From Marinomonas rhizomae (GTDB lineage: Bacteria; Pseudomonadota; Gammaproteobacteria; Pseudomonadales; Marinomonadaceae), in assembly GCF_024397855.1 (NCBI RefSeq), contig NZ_CP073343.1, positions 3,906,001 through 3,970,000 on the forward strand: DNA of 64,000 bases, read 5' to 3'. Below the pieces are notes generated by a model. The model was given only the letters and a program-made list of their open reading frames with translations, had not been told where the DNA came from and did no database searches. The translations under genes were made by a program, and so were the position numbers. Shown here piece by piece: positions 29,314 to 38,814 of the stretch (positions are counted from its first letter, which is position 1; each line of letters starts with the position of its first letter).

Positions 29314-29343
29314 ACCCTTGCACGATGACACTCGTTCAAGGGT
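29314..29343 (+). promoter_or_regulatory. Leader hairpin upstream of ettA
   Basis: ACCCTTGCACGA (29314-29325) pairs with 29332-29343 at 11 of 12 positions around a 6-nt loop and ends 28 nt before the ettA start. A smaller hairpin, GCTAGA..TCTAGC, lies further upstream at 29274-29289. No T-run follows, so this may be a structured 5' leader rather than a terminator. Confidence 0.5.
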
Positions 29344-29371
29344 CTTCAATAACAGGATAAGTTGACTCTTT

Positions 29372-31033
29372 ATGGCTCAGTTTGTATACAGCATGAACCG
29401 CGTTGGGAAAGTTGTTCCCCCAAAACGTGAGATTCTAAAAGATATTTCTCTTTCATTCTTCCCTGGCGCTAAGATCGGTGTATTGGGTCTTAACGGTTCT
29501 GGTAAATCGACTCTACTTCGCATTATGGCGGGTGTTGATACCGAGCATAATGGTGAAGCACGTCCAATGCCGGGCATCAAAATCGGCTACTTGGAGCAAG
29601 AGCCGCATCTTGATCCAGAAAAGAACGTGCGCGGCATCGTTGAAGAAGCCTTCACTGACGTTATCGAAGCCATGGCACGTTTGGATGCAGTTTACGCAGA
29701 ATACGCAGAGCCAGACGCAGACTTTGATGCCCTAGCAAAAGAACAAGGCCAACTTGAAGCCTTGATCGAAGCAAAAGAAGGCCACAATCTAGAGCGTGCT
29801 CTTGAAGTTGCTGCCGACGCACTACGTCTGCCTCATTGGGATGCAAAAGTAGAACATCTTTCTGGTGGTGAGCGTCGTCGTGTTGCCTTATGTCGTCTAT
29901 TGCTTAACAAGCCAGATATGATCCTTCTAGACGAGCCAACAAACCATTTGGATGCGGAATCCGTTGCTTGGCTAGAGCGCTTCCTAAAAGATTACCCAGG
30001 CACTGTTGTGGCGATTACCCATGACCGTTACTTCCTAGACAACGCCGCTGGCTGGATTCTGGAACTTGACCGTGGCCATGGTATTCCATACGAAGGCAAC
30101 TACTCTTCTTGGTTAGAGCAAAAAGACGCGCGTCTACAAACCGAAGCGAAGCAACAAGCCTCTCACCAAAAAGCCATTAAATCGGAACTTGAGTGGGTTC
30201 GCCAAAACGCCAAAGGTCGTCAGTCTAAATCCAAAGCCCGTTTGGCTCGCTTCGAAGAAATGAACTCGCAAGAGTTCCAAGATCGTAACGAAACCAACGA
30301 ATTGTACATTCCACCGGGACCACGCCTTGGTTCTAAAGTCATCGAAATCGAAGGCGTTAGCAAAAGCTTCGAACACAAGATGCTACTAGAAGACTTCAAC
30401 ATGGTTGTGCCACAAGGCGCTATCGTCGGTGTTGTTGGTGGTAACGGTGCAGGTAAATCTACCCTATTCAAAATGATCGCCGGCATCGAGCAACCTGATT
30501 CAGGTACCGTCACCATAGGCGAAACCGTTCAGCTTGCTTACGTTGACCAAATGCGTGAACTCGACGGTGACAAAACCGTCTTCGAAGAGATCGCCGACGG
30601 CCAAGACATGATCACGGTTCACAACTACAAAGTGCCGTCTCGTGCTTACATTGGTCGCTTTAACTTCAAAGGGTCAGATCAACAAAAATTGGTTAAGCAC
30701 TTGTCTGGTGGTGAGCGTAACCGTTTGCACCTTGCCAAACTGCTTAAAGAAGGCGGCAACGTATTGCTACTGGATGAGCCGACCAACGACCTTGACGTAG
30801 AAACTTTACGTGCACTGGAAGACGCCCTATTGGCCTTCCCAGGCGCCGCGATTGTTATTTCCCATGACCGTTGGTTCCTAGACCGTATCGCGACACACAT
30901 CCTAGCGTACGAAGGCGATTCTAAAGCCGTCTTCTTCGAAGGTAATTACGCAGAATACGAAGCCGACTACAAACAACGTACCGGCAACGAAGCCACACCA
31001 ACTCGTATCAAATACAAACGTATTGATGCTTAA
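29372..31033 (+). CDS. ettA: Energy-dependent translational throttle protein EttA
   Basis: A 553-residue ABC-F ATPase that binds the ribosomal E site and gates entry into elongation according to ATP/ADP. There are two ABC cassettes, with Walker A GLNGSGKST and GGNGAGKST, signature LSGGERRRV and LSGGERNRL, and Walker B MILLDEPTNHLD and VLLLDEPTNDLD. The arm and linker sequences and the start MAQFVYSMNRVGKVVPPKR are those of EttA rather than Uup or YheS. Length agrees with E. coli EttA (555). It is monocistronic with a terminator 30 nt downstream. Confidence 0.97.
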   Translation: MAQFVYSMNRVGKVVPPKREILKDISLSFFPGAKIGVLGLNGSGKSTLLRIMAGVDTEHNGEARPMPGIKIGYLEQEPHLDPEKNVRGIVEEAFTDVIEAMARLDAVYAEYAEPDADFDALAKEQGQLEALIEAKEGHNLERALEVAADALRLPHWDAKVEHLSGGERRRVALCRLLLNKPDMILLDEPTNHLDAESVAWLERFLKDYPGTVVAITHDRYFLDNAAGWILELDRGHGIPYEGNYSSWLEQKDARLQTEAKQQASHQKAIKSELEWVRQNAKGRQSKSKARLARFEEMNSQEFQDRNETNELYIPPGPRLGSKVIEIEGVSKSFEHKMLLEDFNMVVPQGAIVGVVGGNGAGKSTLFKMIAGIEQPDSGTVTIGETVQLAYVDQMRELDGDKTVFEEIADGQDMITVHNYKVPSRAYIGRFNFKGSDQQKLVKHLSGGERNRLHLAKLLKEGGNVLLLDEPTNDLDVETLRALEDALLAFPGAAIVISHDRWFLDRIATHILAYEGDSKAVFFEGNYAEYEADYKQRTGNEATPTRIKYKRIDA

Positions 31034-31062
31034 TTCGTTCAACTTCGCCTAGAAAATAAAAG

Positions 31063-31090
31063 AGCCGTTTCCATTGGAGCGGCTTTTTTA
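31063..31090 (+). terminator. Rho-independent terminator of ettA
   Basis: AGCCG (31063-31067) pairs with CGGCT (31080-31084), extended imperfectly towards the loop and followed by TTTTTT. It overlaps the last bases of the convergent abiH gene. Confidence 0.85.
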
Positions 31091-31933
31091 TTTCGACACA
31101 TCTATCTCTTTAAATGATGCTAAGTTATCTTTTAGTTGCCCCATTTGGCGTCCACTTAATGTATAAATTTGTGACAATAACTGATATTTAGCCATCTCAT
31201 CATAGTAATAAAGATTTAGGCTTTCCCGTTGGTTTCTAGCTCGAGATTGCCTTCCTATAGCTAAATCTTGAAAGCATTTGAAGTACATATGGTCTGACTC
31301 ACCTAGAGAGTGCCCAAATATTGACAAGCTTTCAAAATCATTAAGCGCTTGCATAACTTGCTCACCATCATAAAGCGAACTACTGGTTTTTCTTAAAAAT
31401 GAGTGTTCGTTATTTATACAAGCATCATCATCGACTCCGAAAATAATGTCGTCCTGTTTAACACTTCCATGCACATGAATAATTGATTTATCAATCTTGT
31501 ACTTAGGCACACCTAAGTTATTCAAAATAACTTCAACTGAATTTGTATAGTTGAAATTAAGTATCAAGAACTGCTCTCCTTTAATATTATCTAGTAACCG
31601 ATACGCATGTGAGCTTTGATCCACATCTTCAAGTTTAATAGATTTTATATAGGATTTAAGCTCTTCACATAGCTTCTTGTACTCCAATAAAAAAGCATAA
31701 GTCTCAACTTCACTCTTAGAATAACTTTCCAACTCTTTCTCTATATCAATCCAGTTGGTTTTATCCATTTTTTCCAAGTGTTTAAACAACGGCAGACTAC
31801 TATCCACTAAGTTTCTAGTAAAAAACGTAGAACCGATGAAATCTCGATAACTGGTTTTCAACCTTAAATTTAAATCAAACCCATTACCTATAATCAGAAC
31901 ATGACTCACTTCTGTTGATCTCCTTTTAGTCAT
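31088..31933 (-). CDS. AbiH-family phage abortive-infection protein
   Basis: A 281-residue protein of the AbiH family, first described in lactococcal abortive infection. Diagnostic motifs: LIIGNGFDLNLRLKTSYRDF at the N-terminus, FLILNFNYTNSVE, IIHVHGSVKQDDIIFGVDD and LSIFGHSLGESDHMYF. These suggest a nucleotide-binding fold, but the mechanism is unknown to me. The DNA is clearly AT-richer than its neighbours, pointing to acquisition by transfer. Its ATG directly abuts the TAA of the HicB-type gene, so the two are translated as a unit. The start is fixed by this junction. Confidence 0.85.
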   Translation of the reverse strand: MTKRRSTEVSHVLIIGNGFDLNLRLKTSYRDFIGSTFFTRNLVDSSLPLFKHLEKMDKTNWIDIEKELESYSKSEVETYAFLLEYKKLCEELKSYIKSIKLEDVDQSSHAYRLLDNIKGEQFLILNFNYTNSVEVILNNLGVPKYKIDKSIIHVHGSVKQDDIIFGVDDDACINNEHSFLRKTSSSLYDGEQVMQALNDFESLSIFGHSLGESDHMYFKCFQDLAIGRQSRARNQRESLNLYYYDEMAKYQLLSQIYTLSGRQMGQLKDNLASFKEIDVSK

Positions 31934-32338
31934 TTAACTTAGCTGTAAAACTTTCTTAGATGCTTCCGCCAAGAACCCAGAACGCGATTTGTATTTCGGA
32001 TTCGCGGCCACCATTTTATCGATTTTGGTAATGAGCAAATGCGGCAAGGTCACGTTAATTTTCTCGCTTTTACCCAGCAATGGCGTGATATCTATATTCA
32101 CAACCGCCCACACGCCATCAGCGAAGTCTGGGTTCTCTTTATGAGTAGCGATTGGGCTTGCGGTCGGAATGTCTTCACCATCTTCTAATAAGAGTTCAAG
32201 GTGAGAAAAGATTGCTTCTTCGGCCATTTCTAGTGCTTCATCAAATGTATCGCCAGCAGAAAAACAGCCGGGCACATCTGGCACTGTCACGCCATAACTA
32301 ACGCCATTGTCGGTATGTAATACAATTGGGTATTTCAT
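31934..32338 (-). CDS. HicB-type antitoxin without HicA
   Basis: A 134-residue HicB-like protein. The N-terminal partial RNase-H-like domain has YGVTVPDVPGCFSAGDTFDEALEMAEEAI. The C-terminal ribbon-helix-helix DNA-binding domain is KINVTLPHLLITKIDKMV plus SRSGFLAEASKKVL. HicB normally neutralises the mRNA interferase HicA encoded beside it. I looked on this strand in the 239 nt upstream and found no HicA-like frame; downstream is abiH. ATG 32338 has GAGGT eight bases before it. It may regulate its own operon, and with it abiH. Confidence 0.85.
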   Translation of the reverse strand: MKYPIVLHTDNGVSYGVTVPDVPGCFSAGDTFDEALEMAEEAIFSHLELLLEDGEDIPTASPIATHKENPDFADGVWAVVNIDITPLLGKSEKINVTLPHLLITKIDKMVAANPKYKSRSGFLAEASKKVLQLS

Positions 32339-32500
32339 TGATCGTACCTCTGCTAAAGCTGCTAAAGCCACTAATGAACTAGTTGAGCTGAGCTTGTTTT
32401 CAAAAATTCCAATAGGTTATTTTTTGAACCAAACGAACAATAACTCCAATAACCCTTAAAATAAATAGCTATGACTTCGAGGAAAATAAAAATCTCTATA

Positions 32501-32536
32501 AAAAACAAAACCCTGCTTACCATTGGCAAACAGGGT
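32501..32536 (-). terminator. Rho-independent terminator of the DMT gene
   Basis: Minus-strand ACCCTG / CAGGGT stem (32531-32536 with 32510-32515) with a 15-nt loop, followed by TTTTGTTTTTT. It is 42 nt past the stop of the DMT transporter gene and before hicB. Confidence 0.85.
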
Positions 32537-32577
32537 TGAGTATTTCCGGTTAAAGAAGTCTGGTCAGACCAACAAAA

Positions 32578-33534
32578 CTACCGCTTCTTAAAAATTCCAC
32601 TGGCGATAACCACACCAATGCTAACAAAGGTGAGTCCGGCGATGGAGTAGCCTTCTAGATGTTCGCCAAGTACGGGGATGGCGATGAGTGCCGCGAGTAC
32701 TGGTGTGAAGGCGCCGATGGCGGCCATGTTTTCCGCACCGAGTTTTTGGATGGCGTAGCCATAGGAGAATCCCGTCATTAAACCAACCAGTAGGCTTTGT
32801 ACAAGGATTTGTCCTGCCAGCATGTCCCAAGAAGCCTCAGCCAAACCGCTAGAGGCCAACCCAGTTGCCCATAAGAAAGCCAGCGCGATCAAGGAGACCA
32901 AGCCCATCAAGGCGGTTGAGACCAAAGGCGGTAAGCCAGCAATCCGCAAACTGACGGTATACACAGCCCAGAAGAAGCTCGCCCCCAGCAATAATAAATC
33001 CCCTTTCCAGGTGTTTTCTGGCGCGGTGAGCAATGACAAGCTGAGTAAAACAATCACGCCAATGCAAACCAAACTCAAACCAATCTTGCGTTCACGGCTG
33101 ACTTTTTCTTGATAGAAAAGCACAGCCAGCAAGGTAACAAAGAAAGGAAAGGCACCAAGAATCAATAAACCTGCATGAGACGCTGGCGCGTATTTCAAAC
33201 CTGTCGCACTGAGATAAAAAAACGGCAAACCGGCACCACAGACAATACCCAACAAAAGTATCGGAGAAACCGCTTTGACTTGCGCCCTACCGCGCCACAA
33301 AAAAGGAAGCAACAATAAGGCTGGTGGAGAGAAACGCAAAACGCCTAGATCAAACGCCGTCAAGGTATTTATCATGCCAGCTCGCATACTCACCAACCAA
33401 GACGCCCAAATCAAAATACTCACAAAGGCAGCCAATAAACCAAGACGAAAACCCCAACCTGTGGCGTATTGTTTGTATTTTGGTGGCTCTTCAGCCGATA
33501 TGGATGATGTGTTTTGTGTCGCTGTTTGGGGCAT
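32578..33534 (-). CDS. DMT-superfamily (EamA) transporter
   Basis: A 318-residue inner-membrane exporter of the EamA family with ten hydrophobic segments after a 25-residue polar N-terminus. Features include FDLGVLRFSPPALLLLPFLW, the LGIVCGAGLPFFYLSATGLKYAPASHAGLL block, and the closing ALIAIPVLGEHLEGYSIAGLTFVSIGVV. It is divergently arranged with an Lrp-family regulator 136 nt away, which probably controls it. Such pairs often export amino acids, but the substrate cannot be deduced. Confidence 0.87.
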   Translation of the reverse strand: MPQTATQNTSSISAEEPPKYKQYATGWGFRLGLLAAFVSILIWASWLVSMRAGMINTLTAFDLGVLRFSPPALLLLPFLWRGRAQVKAVSPILLLGIVCGAGLPFFYLSATGLKYAPASHAGLLILGAFPFFVTLLAVLFYQEKVSRERKIGLSLVCIGVIVLLSLSLLTAPENTWKGDLLLLGASFFWAVYTVSLRIAGLPPLVSTALMGLVSLIALAFLWATGLASSGLAEASWDMLAGQILVQSLLVGLMTGFSYGYAIQKLGAENMAAIGAFTPVLAALIAIPVLGEHLEGYSIAGLTFVSIGVVIASGIFKKR

Positions 33535-33670
33535 AACTACCTCGTGGGAAATCGATCATCTTATTATCGACCCTCACTCCCGAGCATGTCCTTGCTATTT
33601 ACCCTTAATAAAGGATATTTTTTAGCATATAACACCCAATTAAAACCTATAAATGACTGAGTGTGCCAAT

Positions 33671-34132
33671 ATGGACAAAACAGACCGAGATATTCTTTCC
33701 CATTTGCAATCTGATGGACGCCTAACCAACGTTGCTTTAGCGGAGGAAATTCATTTATCACCCTCGCCTTGTTTACGTCGCGTTAAACAACTTGAAGACA
33801 CTGGCGTGATCGAAGGCTATAACGCACGGATTGATCGCCAAAAAGCTGGATTCTCGATGACGGTATTTGTCGAGGTACGCTTAAAAAGCCATGCAGACGA
33901 CAAACACATCGTGTTTGAGCAAGCGATTTTAGAAATGGAAGACATCATCAGCGCGCACTTAGTCTCTGGCATTGCAGATTATCGGTTAGAAGTGGTCGCG
34001 GTGGATTTACAAGACTACGAGCGTATTCTAAAAGCCCTACAGTCTTTACCTCATGTGAAAGACATTCAAAGTCATTTTGCCATTCGCTCTGTAAAAACGG
34101 CAGCACCATTGCCATTAACAAGAATGTCTTAA
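33671..34132 (+). CDS. Lrp/AsnC-family transcriptional regulator
   Basis: A 153-residue regulator with an N-terminal winged HTH (DKTDRDILSHLQSDGRLTNVALAEEIHLSPSPCLRRVKQLEDTGVI, about 2-46) and a C-terminal ligand-binding RAM domain (VSGIADYRLEVVAVDLQDYERIL). ATG 33671 is chosen because the family usually starts MDKTDR; an in-frame ATG six codons upstream is possible. Neither has a strong ribosome-binding site. It is divergent from the DMT exporter, whose expression it likely adjusts in response to an amino acid. Confidence 0.88.
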   Translation: MDKTDRDILSHLQSDGRLTNVALAEEIHLSPSPCLRRVKQLEDTGVIEGYNARIDRQKAGFSMTVFVEVRLKSHADDKHIVFEQAILEMEDIISAHLVSGIADYRLEVVAVDLQDYERILKALQSLPHVKDIQSHFAIRSVKTAAPLPLTRMS

Positions 34133-34157
34133 ACGACTTATCTTGGACTATAAACGA

Positions 34158-34188
34158 AAAAAACCGCCTATTTTTCAATAAGCGGTTT
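34158..34188. terminator. Bidirectional terminator between convergent genes
   Basis: AAACCGC..GCGGTTT stem (CCGC-n-TATT with AATA-n-GCGG), with A-run before and T-run after. It sits between the Lrp gene (plus) and a chemoreceptor gene (minus), ending both transcripts. Confidence 0.8.
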
Positions 34189-34212
34189 TAACAATACTAA
34201 GGCTGCGCTTGG

Positions 34213-35826
34213 TTAAACCTTAAAGCTCCCTACCTGTTGATCCAGTGCTTTATACAACTTAGTAATATCTTTTGACTGTTGTTGTATAAGATTAGATACC
34301 GACTGGACAGAGTCCGTCTGATCCTTTAGTGACACCATATTTTGATTGATGTCGTTAGCAACAATGGATTGCTCCTGCGTTGCTTGTGCCGTTTGTGCCG
34401 CCATTTCCTGAACTTTCGCGAAGGATTCCTGCAAACTATTGAAAACGCTGGTTACTTCACCAAAATTCTCCACGGTAGAACCTGCATTGTCGCGGCTGTT
34501 TTGTATCGCTTTAGAAGATTCAGCCACATTGATTTTTAGCTGCTCAATCATGCCTTCGATTTCATTGGTACTGTCTTGGGTACGCGTTGCTAAGGTGCGA
34601 ACTTCATCCGCAACCACAGCAAAACCACGCCCTTGCTCACCGGCACGAGCAGCCTCAATGGCTGCGTTCAATGCCAACAAGTTGGTCTGTTCTGCAATGT
34701 TACGAATCACCTCTAATACCGACGCAATACTTTCCGAGCTTTTCTCTAGCTCGCCAGAACGACCCAGAGCAATCTCGATATCAGCCACTAGTGTGGTAAT
34801 TGCATGCTGAGATTTATTGACGGCTGACATACCATTTTGCGTCAAACTGTTAGAGTTTTTCGCTTCGTCTGCAGTATCACGTGCCACTGTTGCCATTTGC
34901 TGATTAGACATATCCATTTCATGGCCTGCGCTCACAATAGAGGAGGATGCATTTGCCAATGCTGTGGTGATTCCAGACGTCTGAGTAGCAACACTATTAA
35001 GCTGTTCTGTCATTTCCCCCAAGGAGTCAGACTGCTTATGAATACTGCCGATGATGCTTCTTAGACGCTCTATAAAGTCGTTAAATTCATTGGCTAAGTC
35101 ACCCAGTTCATCTTTAGTAGAAAACTCGATACGTTGAGTTAAATCACCATCACCTTCCGATATTTCACGAATACGCTGTCCTAAGTAACGTACTTGATTA
35201 GTAAGCGTTTTAGGTGTTTTGTAGCTGAACCAAGCAGCTATTACCAAACCGATAACCACAACAACAATCGCCATTTTCTCAAAAGCTTTTTCCTCTTCTA
35301 TTACGGCTTTTTTAGACATTTCCGCATGGTTATTTACCGCTTCACCCGCTTTATCAAGAATGCCCCTTAAAGCGCTAAAGTCTGCATTGGCTTTTTGCTC
35401 TGCTGCTTTGAAAGTCGGTGCGTCTTTGTCTAGTGCGACAAAGGCATTAGAAGAGTTTAACCAAGTAGTAAAGGCTTTATCAAAGTCCCCTAAAGACTTA
35501 TAGACTTGAGGCTCTGCAGACAGGTACTGACGGAAAAGGTTAAAACGATCTTTTACTTGTTGGGCATTTTCAACACGATCCTTTTCTTCGTCATCACGCT
35601 TACCAACACCTACGACAAGGCGCTGCTCAGCAAGCTTAGCCTGATAAAGATCTCTATCCGCATTCAGAATAACTGCAGAGGCTTTTCCGTAAGAGTCAGC
35701 CTGCGCATTAAGAGCATCGCTTAGCTGACTAATGATATATACCATTGAAGCTAAAGCAGCAATAAAGGTAAGGCTCATCACAAGTACGGGCAAAGAGCTC
35801 TTCACCCTAATAGAATTTAAACGCAT
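34213..35826 (-). CDS. Methyl-accepting chemotaxis protein (4-helix-bundle sensor)
   Basis: A 537-residue chemoreceptor. TM1 is about 10-32, and a mostly helical periplasmic domain of about 150 residues ([17 protein letters not shown]...) resembles the four-helix-bundle sensor type. TM2 is about 188-205, followed by HAMP and the signalling tip [41 protein letters not shown] 35826 follows GGAGACAAAGTT; eight extra in-frame codons upstream are less likely. The 279-nt upstream gap contains a TGTTGA-n6-TCAACA inverted repeat and no gene that I can support. Confidence 0.93.
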   Translation of the reverse strand: MRLNSIRVKSSLPVLVMSLTFIAALASMVYIISQLSDALNAQADSYGKASAVILNADRDLYQAKLAEQRLVVGVGKRDDEEKDRVENAQQVKDRFNLFRQYLSAEPQVYKSLGDFDKAFTTWLNSSNAFVALDKDAPTFKAAEQKANADFSALRGILDKAGEAVNNHAEMSKKAVIEEEKAFEKMAIVVVVIGLVIAAWFSYKTPKTLTNQVRYLGQRIREISEGDGDLTQRIEFSTKDELGDLANEFNDFIERLRSIIGSIHKQSDSLGEMTEQLNSVATQTSGITTALANASSSIVSAGHEMDMSNQQMATVARDTADEAKNSNSLTQNGMSAVNKSQHAITTLVADIEIALGRSGELEKSSESIASVLEVIRNIAEQTNLLALNAAIEAARAGEQGRGFAVVADEVRTLATRTQDSTNEIEGMIEQLKINVAESSKAIQNSRDNAGSTVENFGEVTSVFNSLQESFAKVQEMAAQTAQATQEQSIVANDINQNMVSLKDQTDSVQSVSNLIQQQSKDITKLYKALDQQVGSFKV

Positions 35827-36105
35827 AACTTTGTCTCCAACAACAATCACTGTGCCTACATAATATATCCTTATATTAGGTTGACTGTGCCCGAGGAATC
35901 AATCGAGGTTAACAATTACCTACATTTAGACTGCATTTACTAACTTATAAATACTATCCTGTTGATATAGCTCAACAACATTAACATTAGACTTAATTAA
36001 AGATAGGTGACTGACCTTTGCCTTTATCAATAACATCAAGTAAAACAAAGTAATAAAGAGGACAATGGAGTGCATACGAATCTATGAAAAGAGCAACGCG
36101 ATAAC

Positions 36106-37428
36106 ATGACTTTCCCAACACTTAACGCAAAACTTGCCCTAGCAGCTTGGCTAGAAACTCATACAGAGTTTCGCTTGTCAGCTCACGCAAATGATCTACC
36201 TAGTGCACTAAAAGAGCTAGAAACATATCCTAAATCTACTAGCTACTTGGCTCAATTTACACAGCTAAAGCAATACTTTAATCGTGCAATTTTAGGTTTG
36301 CTGATCGTTTCTTTGTTGTTAGGTTTAATGGCGGTACCGCCCGCCTTTGCCACCAGCCAATCGAATCAGGTCAATATTTTCTGGCTGTTTATTATTCTAT
36401 TAGGCTTCCATGCGCTGAACTTTATCGTTTGGTTTGTCACCATGATGGCAACCATGAAACAGCAAACTGAAAGCAAAGGCATGCTATTAAGCCTGCTGAT
36501 TTTCTTAAATCGGAAAATAAGTAAGCACTCACATATCAACACGGACGTGAGTACTGCTTACATCCATTGGCAATGCCCCGCTCACTCGAATAAATGGTTA
36601 ATCAGCAGTATTTCTCATGGTGCCTGGGGTTGTTATTTATTCGCAGGCTGGATCATGACGTTGTTATTACTACTTACCAATCAGGTAAACTTTGTCTGGG
36701 AAACCACGCTATTAAGCGACGACGCCTTTGTACAGCTGACGCAAACGCTCAGCGCTATTCCACAATGGTTTGGTATTGCCCTTCCAAACCAAGTGGACAT
36801 TCTCGCTAGCCGTGTCGATCTTGTTTCACAAACGGCATCCACTCGACAACACTGGGCAAATTTCCTGCTCGCGAGTATTTTCCTTTACGGCGTCTTACCA
36901 AGGGTGATTTTTACCATCGCCTGTTTGGCCATGTATCACCTCAAACGAGCGGCTCAGCCACTCAGTACACAAGAGAAAATTATTCAGAATCGTTACCGAC
37001 AACAAGAAAAGCAAAGCCGAAATATCTTAGATGCCGATCATCATCGCTCTGGTTCGTCGGCTCCTGCAAATGACACAAATAGCAACACACTAGCAGAAGA
37101 TGCTTTTTCACAACATTGGGCCTTGTTTGAATGGAGCCAGGCGCGACCGGATTATCTACACGCAGCTCGCTCTGTTTCCTTATTAAATGGTCGAGAAGAA
37201 CAAGATCGGTTTCTTGCTTCTGCGAATGACGAGACTATGTATATTTTGGTCAATGCAGAGCAAAGTCCAGATCGTGGCACACGACGATTTTTCACCCAAG
37301 TCAGCAAGGTGTATTCAGCTTTAACCATGGTCATTGCTGATCAAGGCCAGGCTAAATTTATTGAAGATTGGCAACGCCTAGCCAAAGAAGCGCACATTTA
37401 CTCTACCCAACTCAAGCAGAAGGACTAA
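36106..37428 (+). CDS. DUF2868 membrane protein
   Basis: A 440-residue inner-membrane protein of the DUF2868 family, function unknown. Hydrophobic segments lie near 62-82, 95-120, 170-195 and 255-275, separated by a long cytoplasmic or periplasmic region. The C-terminal 100 residues are soluble and hydrophilic. The stop is only 3 nt before the GTG of the DUF3482 GTPase, so the two are translationally coupled. Such pairs recur in gammaproteobacteria, suggesting a membrane partner for the GTPase. Family assignment is from memory of the N-terminal and membrane pattern. Confidence 0.75.
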   Translation: MTFPTLNAKLALAAWLETHTEFRLSAHANDLPSALKELETYPKSTSYLAQFTQLKQYFNRAILGLLIVSLLLGLMAVPPAFATSQSNQVNIFWLFIILLGFHALNFIVWFVTMMATMKQQTESKGMLLSLLIFLNRKISKHSHINTDVSTAYIHWQCPAHSNKWLISSISHGAWGCYLFAGWIMTLLLLLTNQVNFVWETTLLSDDAFVQLTQTLSAIPQWFGIALPNQVDILASRVDLVSQTASTRQHWANFLLASIFLYGVLPRVIFTIACLAMYHLKRAAQPLSTQEKIIQNRYRQQEKQSRNILDADHHRSGSSAPANDTNSNTLAEDAFSQHWALFEWSQARPDYLHAARSVSLLNGREEQDRFLASANDETMYILVNAEQSPDRGTRRFFTQVSKVYSALTMVIADQGQAKFIEDWQRLAKEAHIYSTQLKQKD

Positions 37429-37431
37429 GCC

Positions 37432-38814
37432 GTGTCGATATCTCTCTTGGTCGTTGGCCACGCAAACACAGGCAAAACCTCATTGATCCGCACCCTGTTG
37501 CGTAAACAAGACTTTGGCGAAGTCAGCGATAGAGCTGGAACCACTCGTCATGTAGAAAGCGTGAAGATCAATATTGGCCAAGAAGCCATTATTACCTTAA
37601 CCGATACACCCGGCTTTGAAGATTCCATTGGCCTTTGGCAAATTCGCCATTCAGACACCTTTAGCTCATATCAAGGAGCCGATTGGTTAAAGCCATTTTG
37701 TGAAAGCCACTTTGCGCAGGATGAGTTTGAACAAGAAGCAAAAATTCTTAAGCAATTAACCCAAGCCGATATCATTTTATACGTGATAGACATTCGCCAA
37801 GCCCCTCTGGGTAAATATTTAGATGAACTGGCGTTACTGGCCAGTGCAAACAAACCCATTATTCCTATTTTAAACTTTAGTGCATCACCCAGCGCACATT
37901 TAGAAGCTTGGCGCAAAGTCTTAGCAGAACGCCATTTGCATGCGGTGATAAAATACGACACGGTGGCGTTTTATTTCGAGGATGAAAAACGTCTGTATCA
38001 AAGCATTCAAAGCCTCATGCCAGAAAAGTATGACGCAATTAAACACCTTATCGAATCCCGAGAAGAAGCGGCACAACTTCGCCAGACAATGGCGGCTAAC
38101 CAATTGTCAGAATTAATACTAAAAGCGGCGAGCACTCGTCTTGAATGTTCAAGTTACCCACCAAAGCCTGAGGAATCCTCCGTTTTCGAAGAAAAAGTAC
38201 GCGCTCTAGAAAGTCGCTACATTAAAAACTTGCTGCGACTTTATGAGTTCCAAGCAGAAGACTTAAAAGCCACCCCGCTCGCCATTAAAAATGACCGCTG
38301 GCAACAAGACATTTTTGATGCTGAAACGCTAAAAGAATGGGGCGTTGAAACCAGTACCAGCGCCTTAACGGGTGCGGCGATTGGCGCGGGCATTGATGTC
38401 ATGTCTGCAGGGTTAACGCTAGGCACAGCAACAACGATTGGTGCTATTTTAGGTGCCACATGGAAAACAGGCCAACATTATAAAGACACGCTAAAAAGTA
38501 AATTCACCAAGCGTTATTATTTGTGTCTTGATAAAGCGACACTGACTCTGCTGTGTCTTCGAGGTTTGACTGCCATCCGGCATTTGCATCAACGTGGTCA
38601 CGCTTCACAGCAAGCCTACGAGCTGGCGAACCAAACCCAAGACGATGAACTTATTGATCAAATAAAACCTTATTGGAAACAGGCTCAGCAACATCCAGAA
38701 TGGGAAAACCAGACCTTGTCTGACTCTCTCCCAAGCAAGCAAGATTTACAGCAAGTGTTAGAAAAAGCACTGAATTCAGATAAGAGTTTTAGTAAAACCC
38801 CAGACTCACGTTAA
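37432..38814 (+). CDS. DUF3482 GTPase partner of the DUF2868 protein
   Basis: A 460-residue Era/TrmE-like GTPase with a C-terminal DUF3482 domain. G1 is VVGHANTGKTSLI (7-19), G3 is DTPGFED, and the G4 region is weak (ILNFSAS instead of NKxD), so base specificity is unclear. Residues about 310-350 are rich in Gly and Ala (TGAAIGAGIDVMSAGLTLG) and could touch a membrane. It starts with GTG. Its 3' end overlaps the convergent plsC by 4 nt. Function unknown; probably acts with the upstream membrane protein. Confidence 0.8.
   Translation: MSISLLVVGHANTGKTSLIRTLLRKQDFGEVSDRAGTTRHVESVKINIGQEAIITLTDTPGFEDSIGLWQIRHSDTFSSYQGADWLKPFCESHFAQDEFEQEAKILKQLTQADIILYVIDIRQAPLGKYLDELALLASANKPIIPILNFSASPSAHLEAWRKVLAERHLHAVIKYDTVAFYFEDEKRLYQSIQSLMPEKYDAIKHLIESREEAAQLRQTMAANQLSELILKAASTRLECSSYPPKPEESSVFEEKVRALESRYIKNLLRLYEFQAEDLKATPLAIKNDRWQQDIFDAETLKEWGVETSTSALTGAAIGAGIDVMSAGLTLGTATTIGAILGATWKTGQHYKDTLKSKFTKRYYLCLDKATLTLLCLRGLTAIRHLHQRGHASQQAYELANQTQDDELIDQIKPYWKQAQQHPEWENQTLSDSLPSKQDLQQVLEKALNSDKSFSKTPDSR

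Noticed and set aside
32367..32520. Open frame on the minus strand upstream of hicB, reading ...GYWSYCSFGSKNNLLEFLK...
   Set aside because: About 50 codons, no start codon with a ribosome-binding site, and it runs through the terminator hairpin of the neighbouring transporter gene. It shows none of the HicA motifs, so it is not the missing toxin.
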